A stretch of DNA of 64,000 nt from Schizochytrium sp. TIO01 (taxonomy: Eukaryota; Sar; Bigyra; Thraustochytrida; Thraustochytriidae). The position numbers and the translations under genes are program-made. Position 1 is the first letter of the stretch; each line of letters opens with the position of its first letter. Under the pieces are notes generated by a model that was not told the origin of the DNA, ran no database searches, and worked only from the letters and a program-made list of their open reading frames with translations. This document shows positions 46,138 through 57,584 of this stretch, in pieces. The DNA lies in contig SMSO01000037.1 in assembly GCA_004764695.1 (NCBI GenBank), positions 4,276,337 to 4,340,336 of the forward strand, read 5' to 3'.

Positions 46138-47851
46138 ATGACTTGGATACTACTACTAGAGAGAAGTAGCAGATATTTTTATGAAAGAAAAGAAAAGAAA
46201 AAAGGGAGGGGTTTGTTAGGAGTTTCCTCTGAAAGTTCGCTCAGCCCAACAAGTTTCTACCTAAGTAAAGGGGTCAAAAGGAGTACGTCTGACTTGCAAG
46301 AGTGCCAAGTAAAATGCCTTTTAGAAATGCCTGAGTAAACTCAAATCAGTGAGAATGGGTTTGCTAGCTTTAGTCTCTCGCTCATTCCGGTTTTCCCGTC
46401 ATGATTATCTTCGGGTCTTCATCTTTCTATTTATTAAATAATAACAACAATAAATTTAAAACAAAAAATAAGCATAACCAGGAGAAGCTCATTTATTGGG
46501 CTGTTCACTGAGTGTAAGACTTGGAAAAGAAGATAAAACTCCAAATCACATAATTAAGTTGGTGCGTAGCTACGTAGTAGTCTCTATTATTACCTACTAC
46601 TCAGAGGTAGCTCCTTCAAATATTGAAGTTTGTTGGAAAACTCACAAAAAAGCAATCACTCGTTACGATTGGTAGTCTACTAAAATAAATCTCTTGGCAT
46701 GAACTCCATGCTTAACTACTTGAAAGTTATAAAAATCATTTGTTTCAAAGTAAAAAAAGGGACTAGTACTTTGGTAAATAAGTGAATAATACTAAGGCTA
46801 TTTTAGTTTTAGTCTTTTGTCCATACAAGATTGACCCATTTTACCATTTATTTTAAAGTAGAAAAAGTAAGAAAAGAATACTAGCTATGATGCAGAGATT
46901 CTAGATAGTAATTCGTGGGCAAGATACTCACAGCTTCAGAGAACACTCGTGACATTTTCAACGAATTAGAAAGTTCACACAGCATTTTTTTAAAATATTC
47001 GATTCTAAATGCTCGCCAATTTGTCCATTGGATAAAAGACTCTGAAAATTTAATGGCATATAATCTTTCCTAAACACTCCCATATAATATCTCCAACCAA
47101 ACTAATATATTATCTTTCTCTCGTCTAGATGCTCACAGGCCTCGCTGTCTAGTTATCTTAGACGCTCTACAAGTCGATTAGTTTGCGAACTTGTAAAACA
47201 CACGGAAGTTGGGTGGCCACAAAGATTTTGACGTGAAGATATTGCTCCTCTTAAATTTAGACTTATGGTAAATCAATGATGATTTGGGTGAATTGAATAG
47301 GAAAATCTTTGACCAAGATCGATCTCAGATTTCAAAATACATCCCAACAATTGGAAAACAAAAAATGAATGAAATAATAACCCCTTCCCCACACCCAAAA
47401 AAGCAACAGCGTGATAAGTTATAAAATGAAATGATGAAAATGCACAAATTTGTCTTTGTTTTAAAGGCAAAGGTGCTTTCCTACCATTTATATAGCATGG
47501 CGTGACTTCATGAGTAAACTCCTTATAGAACGGTATATGCTTATTTGTTTCTATAGCAATTGTGTAAATTGCATGATACTCTGAATGAAACCTTTATCCA
47601 TCACAGTAGTAGCAGATATGGTTGGCCAAAAGACATTATTCGTGTGAAATCGTGTTTCATGGCATCGAAAAATCTAGGTGGGTCTTCAAAATTTATCATT
47701 CAAAACATCGTTGTTCATTGTTTTACTCCAAGTCTACTACCTCCACTGCGCAAGTAGTTTTTTACGATTGGAAAAATTAAAATAATAAAGGACAAGACTC
47801 TGGAGAGGTATTGCTATAAATATTAGTGCAAGTAGAAGGGTAGAGCAAATA

Positions 47852-48367
47852 CTAACGAATTTTTATAAACAAAATAAAAACAACTAAAGACAGTAGCGTA
47901 GAGAAGCCCCGTGAGGCAGCAAAGAAGCAAAACGTCCAGAGCGTTAGCTTAACGTGCGCGTTGACATAAGTCTTGTGCGTAGACTCGCTTCTAACTCTTT
48001 GTCTCTCTACATAAGAGGGAATAAAGGCTTTCTCTTCCGCTCTTTGCTTCAGCAGAGCACAAGGAAATCCAACCATCCGTCAACGTTGGAAACTCACCGA
48101 AAGTTGCCCCTTAGAATATAAACCTGTTCGCCAAAGCAAAGCTTTGCAACAACAAAGAAGCTTGGTAGGTCTATAGGCTTCACTCTTCAGTCGTTGGTTA
48201 TTCTCTTGTGACTCGCTTTTATCCTGCAAGGCATATTTCATTCTACAAACGTTGCTAGCATAGCTAGTATCTCCTCGTTTGTTGTCTCGTACAATAACGC
48301 GATAGAGCATTATTGGGATATTCCACTGCCTATAGTAGTCCTCAAATGAAAGATAGCCTGCCAGCAT
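47852..48367 (-). CDS. Possible two-exon hypothetical protein
   Basis: Two minus-strand open frames (48367-48098 and 48046-47852) join in frame across a 51-base interval. It starts G|GTGAGT and ends in TGTGCTCTGCTGAAG, with a TTGAC branch-point candidate. The result would be 154 residues: a basic, Cys-containing middle and a C-terminal hydrophobic segment (LLSLVVFILFI) that could be a membrane anchor. It begins 165 bases from the divergent glutamine-rich gene. I recognise no family, codon use gives no strong support, and the frames may be chance. Confidence 0.2.
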
Positions 48368-48532
48368 ACTCGTGAACTGTTATTTGCTATCTTGTCACAG
48401 GCCACTACAAAAGCAACCATCTATAAGCTGTTTATCTTGCACTGTTTTTTTGAACTTATTATCCCAGCAACAGGATTTAATATCTGGGAATTGTTTTCAG
48501 AAATCCATCTCATCAAATCAGTCGAAAACTAG

Positions 48533-49419
48533 ATGTCCTGTGAAAACGACAAGCAACAAGTCAATCCAAATATTCAGACTTCGAGTATTCCCAGTGGCGA
48601 AAGCAACCCCATGACTGACATGGCGAAACAGGGGGATTCATGTTTAACACCCGCAATTGCTGACACGCCTTCTAGAAAAATTGAAAACGGACAGATATTA
48701 AACCCAACTGTCTCGACTGTATCCGAATCAGTGAAAGAACTCGCTCAGATTAAAGCGCAAGATTTGCAACACCATAGTAACGGAACGGAAATCTTAATGA
48801 GTGAGCAACTAGAGCTTTCTAAATCCGAGGGAGGAAAGCCATCGTCTAATTCAGTCGTGACGAAGGAGATAACCGCTATTGTTCAACCAGCGTCCTCAGA
48901 GGACACACCTTCTAGCTTTTCAGTCGCAGATTCGACAGCAAATGCCAAAGAGACCGGTACTGGTGAAGTGACCAAATCCACTCACTTGGATAGCGTCCAG
49001 ACCCACACGAACACATCATCGACAGTATTATCAGCGCCACAGTCGGAAAAAGATCAACCGAATGAAATAGACACGAAACCTACCAAGGAAAGTCGTTCTC
49101 TTGAAGTCTGTGAGCAATCAAGTCTAGATCTAAGCCAACAACCATCTAAGGCTAAAATTGAAGAAGATAAAGCCGAGGCTAAATTAGATCCTATGAATAT
49201 TGAAATAAGGGCAGCAAAAGTACAAACTACAAACACCAACAGTTTAAGTAAGTCTCCTCCGCCAGCTACACCGAATGTGCTTAACATCGAATCCATGGGA
49301 GAGGACGGAAAACAGACTGAAACTAAACATCCTGATGACGCTGGTATGGATCTTGTGGCCACATATCTTCGTCAGCTCCAAGGTTCAACAACAGAACTCT
49401 CCGCCCATCTGTTGCTACA

Positions 49420-49450
<31 letters not shown>

Positions 49451-49501
49451 CAACAACAACATCAACCGCCATCGCAACCGCCATCGCAATCGCAATCGCC
49501 A

Positions 49502-49537
<36 letters not shown>

Positions 49538-52345
49538 CCACACCCGCAATCGCAGTCGCAATCACAATCACAAGTACAACAACAAAGCCAGAAGCAAAGT
49601 GAGCCTTCCCAGACAATCTGTACAAGTACCATCGCAACAAATATAGCTTCCACCCCTCCAGTTCTTCAAATTCACCCTTCAAAAAATTCAGCATCCCAGA
49701 CGCTCTCTTCTTCAGGCCTTCGACCGTCTTCTGCCACCATAAAAGCTGGTGTTGATCAGAATAAAATCAATATCCTGAAAAAGCTACGAGCTGAAGCTGC
49801 CGAATCAGTACGGGGGTTTCAGGAACTCATCCAAATTGCATCATCACAAGGTAGTGGAATGGCATCTGTGATTTCGAATAGTACAACTGTTCCTTCTGAT
49901 AAAAATAGCAGAAATCATCATGCTCCGCTTTCAATTGCTACCAACAAGTCGCGTATACTTTCAGTACAACCAATCGTGAGGCCAATGACGCAGATGGTTT
50001 CACCGACAGCTGCGCCACAGACTATGATTCCTCTATCCTCAATTCAAGTACCCTCAATGCTCCCTCCAAACCTAGGAGGCCCATATCAATTTGCATCCAA
50101 TATCCCCGGAATGTCTTCCATGCCAAGGAAGTATCCGGCAACACAAAAACCACCAAATAAGAAACTGCATGGCGCCTATTCATCATCCATGACCCCAAGT
50201 CAGGTTGCTTCCTCCTCCTCCTCCTCATCATCATCATCATCCTCATCAAGATCATTTCATACGTCGAACCAGGTCTTCCTGTCAGGTGCATCTTTAAAGA
50301 GGAAACTAGAATCTGGACAAGGCAAACCTCTGCGCCGGAAAGAGCCTCGCCTTGTTCAAAAACGCGTGATGGTAAGTAAAGACTCTTGGCGCCGCTCACG
50401 TTGCTCGCATGCAGGGTGCGAACGTATAGACCGTGGTCAGGGAGTCTGCTCATTTCATGGAGGGGGGTTGCGGTGCGAAGACCCAGGATGTAACAAGTTG
50501 GCCCGTGCTCGTCTCAAGTGTTTCGAGCACATGTCCGAGGATGCTCGAAAGCTTTGCCAAACAACTCGTGAATGGTTGATTAAGCCAGTATCACTAGAAA
50601 AAGTGCAATCTAGTGTTGAAGTTGTATCTCATGCTGCGACTAGATTTCCTTCATCTGGCTGTCCTCAATCCACCACTACTTACTCCAAGGCTCCAAATAC
50701 TGCAACTCCAGCTACTTCTGCGAAGGTCCCTGTAGACCCTGTAAGCATGAGTGCTACTCCCGTTGCTGCCCCGACTCTACCTGTACCTAATGTTGTAGCT
50801 AACGAAGCTCTTCCCACAGTTAGTAAAGCTCATGCTACAGCTGATCTCGCTACTCCTGTAAATAGCTTGACGACCTCTGCGACCGCTTCACCTATTGTCG
50901 GTAGCAGCCCTTCACGTATTAAGTCCGATGCAGAATCAACAGGTTATTCTGGTTCAAACGTTTCCATTTCTACATCAAAATCTGACGGACCAATGGGAGT
51001 AGACGAAGCTCAATCATGTAGCGCATCGAAATCTTCTTCTAGTGTTCCTTCTAATACTGGCGCGGTTGCTTGTACTGACGTTGCAGTCATACCCAACAAC
51101 TCAGTTTCGACATCTCACGTCAGCCAGAATATTTCTAGAATTCCAATGAGCTCTCTCGATACCTCTGCTGAAGCATCCTCTTTTCCTATGCAAAGCCTTG
51201 ATGTGGTGCTCGCACAGAAGCAACTACCCTCCAAACAACTTGCCTTAGGGAAAGGTAAGCCAATTCCTCTGTCAGCAGGCACTGTTTCAAAACACCAAGT
51301 AAATACAGATAAAACTGTCAGGACTTCAACGGAATCCACTAATTCTAAAGAAACTGTGGAAAAAGGCAACAAGGGCTATAGTACTCATGAACCTGAGTCC
51401 CAACAACCTTCGCAACACGAAGCTCAAAATCAAGAGGATGAAAATAATCACTTGTCATACTTTGCACCTCTCGCTTCTCGTAATTTGCGGGACAATGGGA
51501 ATGAAGGTGGGTCATTTCAAGGTAAAGCATTATCAATGTCTTTTTCACAATTGCTTGCAACTTCTCGCCAGAACTCAGTGTTTCAAAGGTCTGAACCAGG
51601 ATCTAAACCTCAGGCAGAGTCGATGGATTTAGATGATGAATATGCATTCGGTGCTGGCCGTGCTATTCCAGATGTGGAAGCGAAGCGTCGTGATGTCAGT
51701 AGCTTAGTTATGGTTTACAAGCGAGTCATTGGAAAGGGCTTTCAACGAGGAATGGATGTGGACCACGTCAAAGTACCAGAGGAAGATCCTGGCGCTGGAG
51801 TTGATGAGGACTTGCAATGTCTACCAGTCGGTTGGGTGAAGCACCAAACCTCTGCTAAATCGAAAAAGAAAATTATGGCGCCTAATGGGGTAAAGTTTAA
51901 TAGCTTAGTGGAGGTTCTTCGTCGTATGATGCCAACTAAAATTGGTTTTCGACACTACATGCCTCTTCAAGACTACTATTGGATGTTCAGAGAACTATTG
52001 ACTACGGCAGAGCAACGCAGTTGGGTAGAGAACATTCGTAATGAGAATCGAAAGTTTCCACTCTCAATACGGATCACTGATTACAAGCAGTTGAAGAAGT
52101 CTCTCGGGCTTAATGCCTGCCGTATCAAGGTCACTACAACCACTTATGTTGTTATTGCTTTGCCAGTTGTGATAACGTATTCCTACGAGGATGAGTGTGC
52201 CGAATTTCATTTTGAGTCAAAACTCACCTCCTTTGATAAGCTTCCTAAAGAACTTGTGAAATTGCTGCCAGCTAGCACAGGTATACCAACTATTATGCCT
52301 GACTCACCCTCGGCACAACCAAACAAAAAGGCCAAACAAGAGTAA
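48533..52345 (+). CDS. Large glutamine-rich nuclear protein with WRKY19-like zinc finger and MBD-like segment
   Basis: 1270 residues, one exon. An in-frame TAG directly precedes the ATG. Long Ser/Thr-rich disordered regions surround a glutamine tract (about residues 295-360; CAG/CAA codons with Gln-Pro and Gln-Ser hexamers). A basic stretch KRKLESGQGKPLRRKEPR, a likely nuclear signal, precedes a zinc-binding module at about 624-668: RCSHAGCERIDRGQGVCSFH then LRCEDPGCNKLARARLKCFEH, the CxxxxC...CxxH pattern of WRKY19-like fingers common in oomycetes and other stramenopiles. Near 1094-1135, LPVGWVKHQTSAKSKKK...PNGVKF with following SLVEVLRRM resembles a methyl-CpG-binding (MBD) domain. The last 130 residues (YYWMFRELLTT onward) are unknown. 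Probably a chromatin or transcription factor; that role is inference. Confidence 0.85.
49417..49538 (+). repeat. CAG/CAA and CAATCG repeats coding for polyglutamine
   Basis: Two mixed CAG/CAA runs (49417-49460 and 49501-49538) separated by CCATCGCAACCG/CAATCG hexamers, inside the glutamine-rich protein. The mixed codons make the tract less prone to slippage than pure CAG. Confidence 0.95.
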
Positions 52346-53629
52346 ATATATGGAGTTCATGTGCATGAATTTAGAAAATGGAAACAGCCTTGGCCAACAA
52401 GCTTTATATTATTAGAAATTGTGAGTCGCGCGAAAATGCAAAACTTGTTAAAATTGTGAAGAAATGCGCTAAACATATCTAAAGTGTTTCTAGAATTCAT
52501 CATTTCTTCATGCTGAAGGTCATTCTTGCTGCTTTGGGGAAATGATCTGCAAGACTATTCAATACAAGAAAATGCAACAAACTCACTCTCTTAGGCAGGC
52601 ACTGAGAACATCCATTCACCAAAATCAAAATATCACGAAGAGAACCAAGGGCCTTATGGCGATCAAACTAGTTTGTACTTTAATAACTCAACTCCTGTGA
52701 AAGACTGTCTGCTTCCAATCTTTGCCAGACTAGTAGCTACCTCTGAGTCCTGCCGGTGGTAGTCAGTGCAGATCCGATTCTGGGGCATTTGCATACTTGA
52801 GATTTCCTAATTGTAGGTACGAGCAAAACTCCCGGATCAGAATGATGTTTTGACTAAATATTTTACAGGTACAAAAAGACTGTTTCAATTAATTAAAAAA
52901 AATAATCGCACCTCACTGGTGGGAGTATCCAGCATAAAAAATACAGCGTTCCATCCTACCTACCTACTAAACTCTGCATTTGAGTGTACCTTCTAATTTT
53001 AGAGCCGTGCATAATAGCAGAAGAAATTGCTTGCTGTCTGCAGCCAAAGGTGGCAAACTAGATTACTTGAAAAAAAAAGAAAAAAAAGAGGAGAAAACGA
53101 CAAGAATCTAATTCATTATCATCAACTCGTACTACTAGTCTGGTAGGTAGCAGAATATCAACTTGAAGGACTGACTCTCCATCTTGTGGGTTCGTTAAAA
53201 AAAAGAAAGAAAGAAAACTAACTAGCAAAATGAGGAGCAGCATAGACCTACCCTTCGAATCAGAGACTAGTCATGACTGATTGTTTTTATAAATTAATAT
53301 CCAACTTATTCTTAAGAGTATCGATCTTGACTTATACCGACTGATATGAAGAGCAGGCTTATTCAAACTTATTCATGAGATAAAGGCAATTCATGAAGGG
53401 CAGCAAGACGAGGTACAAGGTCGAGCAACTCTTGTGTTTAAGTGACTAATTCGTGGAAGACTCGCGAGTAGAACGGATTCTGTGGTGCCTTGCTTGATTG
53501 CAATGCGACAAGGTTTTTAGAACTAAAATAAAGTAGGAGGTAGGTCCCTATCAATAACTAGGTGGTAGAAGAGTGGGTATGTAGGCCATCGGGACTGGTT
53601 TATGGTGATGTCTTAGTTTGTGATGCATC

Positions 53630-53690
53630 ATATTTATCCACTCTCACTAGTCGGAGGTACGAGTTAAAATGTTTAACTTGGGTAAAAAGC
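53630..53690 (-). repeat. Dispersed short repeat, copy B
   Basis: Reverse-complement match to 8092-8157. Blocks on the plus strand are ATCCACTCTCAC (53636-53647), GGAGGTAC (53653-53660) and TTTAACTTGGGT (53672-53683). Confidence 0.6.
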
Positions 53691-54567
53691 TTATAATATA
53701 AACAATCACTCAATGATAATTGTCCTGTCTGCAGGCTTCAATATCTAGGTACAACTCCGATGGCCTGAAAGAAGACTCTTGCAGCAAAAAGAAAACTATG
53801 CTTGAAGAACAAGAGCAAACAGGCCAACGGAAATCAACAAAAGGCACTGAGGACGCGTAGTTGATATGATTTTACATAGCTCAGATACCAGCATAATGCC
53901 ATGAACTTGAAGTGTCTATTATCGTGGCTAGATGTGATTCTCTCAGGCTCATTCCTTTTCTGAAGGAGCATCTGGGGAGTCGAATAATCCGGGACTTGAG
54001 CCGACCCAACCTACGATCTGTCCACGCACTTTAAAAATTTTAATTAACATATCAAAAAAATATCAAAAAATTCTTGTAATACTACTTCCAAGCAACGGTG
54101 TAGGCATTGCCTATTTAAAAACATATCTTTTAAAGTTACTGCCTTATATTGTAGTATATGAAATTTAGTTTTTAATTTAAAAAAAGTTCCGCCAACAATT
54201 CGAGAAACTGAGTTAATCACGCGTCAATCACTGGTGCGTACTAAGAGTTGATGTTTAGTAAATAAAGTTAAGTTTCTTAGTATAAGGAAGAAGAGGTTGA
54301 CCACTTGAGCAACAAGTGAAATTCTTGTAGCTATAGATACCTACAGTTAATGCTAATACTGTGCTATCACTGAGTACTACTGACACCGAATACAAATGCT
54401 TTAGAAAAGTTATACAAACCCAGCTGGTATTTCACAAACCTTGTGTTGCAAGGAGTGATCTCATCTTCTCATTTTGAGTCATTCATACATAAATACTCTC
54501 GCAGATTCATATATGCAGGGTACTCCTTAGTTTTTCGAGGCTTAAGAGTTGAGATCCTCAATCGTGC

Positions 54568-54636
54568 GCGTGCCAAACCCTGATTAGGCCTTGAGTCCAT
54601 TATTGTTGGACCCGAATCCTCAAAGCCTTAGCACGC
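54568..54636. other. Imperfect 19-bp hairpin upstream of sulfotransferase-like gene
   Basis: Nested pairing GCGTGC/GCACGC, AGGC/GCCT, TTGAG/CTCAA and TCCA/TGGA around the loop TTATTGT. A second small hairpin, TTGAG-ATC-CTCAA, is at 54549-54561. It lies about 200 bases before the ATG and may be in the leader RNA. It could also be a chance palindrome. Confidence 0.35.
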
Positions 54637-54836
54637 ATCTCTCAGCGCCTTCGCTCTTCGGGCAAAATCAAACAGGAATAGATATTTCCTGTCGTCAACT
54701 TTAAGGCTCGTATCTAGTAATAGAGTGCACCACAGCACCTTGCGACCTAGCAAGCTGCCCCAGTGAACTTATTTCTACGATTCTTATATATTGCCACAAT
54801 CAGGTTGTTGAGTAAATCTGGTATTCTAGGGGCAAC

Positions 54837-56390
54837 ATGCAAACAGATCTATTACGTTGGACAATAATTTTAGGTTCGGCATTCACATTTCTACTTACCT
54901 ACCAGTATTTATCAAATGAGCGCTCTTATGATGGCCATCTCGTAGCTGTCGTCTTCCAGGCCAGCCCACACGATTCAGAAGCACAGTTAGTGGTAAAAAC
55001 TCCAACAACGGACTTTTCACAAATCGCAATACCTGAACTAGGTATTGATACACAAAATCACTCTAAAAGCATAACTACTCTGGTGAAAGATAAAGGTGAA
55101 GTACTCCCTAATGACAACTCTTCAGTGAAGATCCCAGATCCAAATGAGTTTGTGGAGCACAATAGTCCTGTAGAACCTTTCACATACGATCGTGAGCAAC
55201 TGTTGTCAGACAAAACAATTCCTGTTCTCGTGGACACAAGCTCATCGGCAACCCGAGATATCCCTCAGAATTTGACTCGTCGTCTGGGCTACTTTTTACA
55301 CATCCATAAGGGCGGTGGTACTTCTGTGTGTAAGTCTATGAAAGCATATGGAGAGAATACATACAAAGGAAATTGTAATATGGGAGAGCCACATAGCCGC
55401 GCCAACCTAGCTTCCGGTTCTCTTGCTACTCAGAAGAAGCTTTTCGATCGCATGCTTGGAATTGGTCGAACCTTTGTTGCAAACGAATGGATGTTGCCAT
55501 CGCAGATCCTGAAGCAGCCCGGTTTAGTCTACATAACGCTTCTTCGCAATCCCTTAGCGCGGACAGAGTCACATTATGCAATGGCGATGAAGCAAGCAAT
55601 TTCAAAAATTGAAAGCGACAGTCTTTACGCATCTTGTCTTTGGGGACCTCAACTTCCTGACTACAAAACTATTTCCTCGAAGAGGCCGAGGGAGTCTTCG
55701 AGAAATAGGATCTATTTTGCGCGCAATTCACCTGATAATTGGCAAACACGGGCACTCTGTGGTACGCCTTGCGCTGCTGTGCCTTTTGGAGCCCTGCGAA
55801 AGAAACATCTTACAATTGCAAAGAAAAATCTTGTCCGCGTCTTTGATGCAGTTGGAATTCTTGAGCAGTATAGTGAATCCATGAATCTTTTTCGGAATGT
55901 GCTTCAGATCGAGGTAAACAACACAGAGGATCTCCATCTTGGAACTCACCACTCTGGTGAAAGCTTCGTTGACGCGGCTATTGGCAAGGCGGTAAACTCG
56001 ACCTCTGTAGTCAATTTCCTACAGTGGTTCTATGCTGTCAATCTTCTTGATATTCAATTGTACAACTTTGGGCGGATCTTATTCAAGCAGCAAATGATGT
56101 ACTACCTCAATAAAGATGTTGACACTGGGCCAAGTCTATCGTCGAACCTTACGCTTCCAAATGGCGTCACCTACTCGAATCAGTTCTTGAGTCGACTACT
56201 GCAGAATTATGTAAAGAAATCGAAGTGTACGACTACGTGCTGCGGTCTTTGTGCACCAATCGGACACTTCTGGCGTGGTGTTGCATATCGAATCGACATG
56301 ATTCCAACTCCTCCTGAATGCTATCCTACGACAGAACCCCCTGTCATGGATCCTGAAGACCCGGAGCCTCACGTATCCTCGTTTGTCTAA
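54837..56390 (+). CDS. Type II membrane sulfotransferase-like protein
   Basis: 517 residues, one exon. A short cytosolic N-terminus and a single membrane anchor (about 8-24, WTIILGSAFTFLLTYQYL) precede a stem of about 120 residues and a catalytic domain, the layout of Golgi sulfotransferases. The 5'-PAPS-binding loop reads YFLHIHKGGGTSVC (152-165), and the 3'-phosphate site LLRNPLARTESHY (235-247) has R237 and S245 in the expected places. This resembles the Sulfotransfer_2 and heparan-sulfate 2-O/6-O groups, where the loop is HIPKTGGTS. Here IPK is IHK. The C-terminus has a Cys cluster (KCTTTCCGLC) and a Pro/acidic end. The likely reaction is transfer of sulfate from PAPS to surface polysaccharide or glycan; acceptor unknown. 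Confidence 0.8.
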   Translation: MQTDLLRWTIILGSAFTFLLTYQYLSNERSYDGHLVAVVFQASPHDSEAQLVVKTPTTDFSQIAIPELGIDTQNHSKSITTLVKDKGEVLPNDNSSVKIPDPNEFVEHNSPVEPFTYDREQLLSDKTIPVLVDTSSSATRDIPQNLTRRLGYFLHIHKGGGTSVCKSMKAYGENTYKGNCNMGEPHSRANLASGSLATQKKLFDRMLGIGRTFVANEWMLPSQILKQPGLVYITLLRNPLARTESHYAMAMKQAISKIESDSLYASCLWGPQLPDYKTISSKRPRESSRNRIYFARNSPDNWQTRALCGTPCAAVPFGALRKKHLTIAKKNLVRVFDAVGILEQYSESMNLFRNVLQIEVNNTEDLHLGTHHSGESFVDAAIGKAVNSTSVVNFLQWFYAVNLLDIQLYNFGRILFKQQMMYYLNKDVDTGPSLSSNLTLPNGVTYSNQFLSRLLQNYVKKSKCTTTCCGLCAPIGHFWRGVAYRIDMIPTPPECYPTTEPPVMDPEDPEPHVSSFV

Positions 56391-57584
56391 TATGGTGACT
56401 GTGAACTCTGAGCTGCTCCATTTTTTTTTGCAACTCGATCAGGTCGTCTCAGAATATGCTATTTCAACAACTCATGTGTAAATTGCGGTCTGTTTTCAAT
56501 CTTCATAAAAGAAAAAAGAAACTCTACTTCCCATGAAATCGTATTTTGAGTGAAAAATTGCGTGTAAGCTCTGTAACCCAACAGACTCGCCTGCAAGGTT
56601 AGAATATTTAGCCAGTTGAACTTTTGTCGATTACGACAGTATAGAACTGGGCATCAAAAGCTTGTCCAAGCAGTCGAGCCATAAGAAGCATGTCACTGTG
56701 ACTTGGGGAAGAAATAATCAAGTATCACCAATAACAGAGCTTTAGTTGATCAAACTTAGGCTGGCCAATTTAGGAGCAAAGAATTAGGGTAGCCTTCCTT
56801 TACCTAGCTATGAGCAGACAACATAAAGAATGGTTTATTATTACTAACAAGTAGGTGATGGTATAAAATAAAAAAATTAAAATTAAAATTATATAGGATA
56901 CATAGGTAGCCTTGGTGCACCTACTTGAAAAAAGAGAGAACTCTGTTCATGGAGTTGCTATCATGTCAATAATGAGTGGGACTGGTTGGCTGGCTGGGAT
57001 GAGCTCTCTAGTATTTGATGGTGATCCAAGGTCTCAAATTTGTTGGACCTCAGCATACAACATACAAAGAAACAATAAAAAGTTCTACAGTCAGAGGTAT
57101 TGAGTGTTGAGTCTGTAAGAAAAGTCAAGCCTTACTCTCTCGCTCTAAACATACAGACTCACCCACGGCCATCTACATATTCATTCATTCATTCATTCAT
57201 TCATTCATTCATTCATTCATTCATTTTTCGCTAATAATTGGAGGCAAGCAGAACTCCTTGTGTTACTCGTTCGAAGCGGTCATTCTGGAGGACCGTGTCG
57301 AGTAGCGCAGAGGAGTAACACGCAGAACGGAAGAACGCAGTGCGAGCGTAGAGACATTTTGCTTGTACTCTGAGCTTTCATTTCTCACGCTCCTTTGGCT
57401 TCTGCAACCCAGACGAGTCAATTGTATTGCTCTGGTCTCTACTCCAGTGCAATCCATTCCACTCCCTTCTTCAGCCTATAAGAATACAGAGACGGACGAC
57501 CACAGGTGAAAGCGCAAACGTCAGGAACTCAGGCAGTCAGACAGAGAGGAGGCTAGACAGTCCATTGAAGGCCGACAGGGGAAA
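56391..57584. other. Spacer between sulfotransferase-like gene and TSR1
   Basis: 1194 bases with a (CATT)n repeat at 57179-57225 about 360 bases before the TSR1 ATG. The left part is AT-rich. No gene seen. Confidence 0.6.
57179..57225. repeat. (CATT)n tetranucleotide repeat
   Basis: About eleven uninterrupted ATTC/CATT units upstream of TSR1. Confidence 0.95.

Larger units (their letters stand above)
44743..48532. other. 3.8 kb spacer between CDK and the glutamine-rich nuclear protein
   Basis: Should hold the CDK promoter (left end) and that of the glutamine-rich protein (right end). Weak exon-like signals are present on the minus strand at 44973-45218 and 47852-48367. There is an (ATT)n run (46118-46137) and a Gln/Pro-free pyrimidine-rich strip near 45735-45780. 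No confident gene. Confidence 0.5.
52346..54836. other. 2.5 kb spacer upstream of the sulfotransferase-like gene
   Basis: AT-rich, with TACCTACCTACT near 52957-52970, copy B of the dispersed repeat (53630-53690) and an imperfect 19-bp hairpin at 54568-54636. No coding signal. Confidence 0.55.

Noticed and set aside
49054-49694. Frames opposite or shifted against the glutamine tract
   Set aside because: Poly-Ser, poly-Ala, poly-Cys and similar products of CAG/CAA repeats read in other frames.
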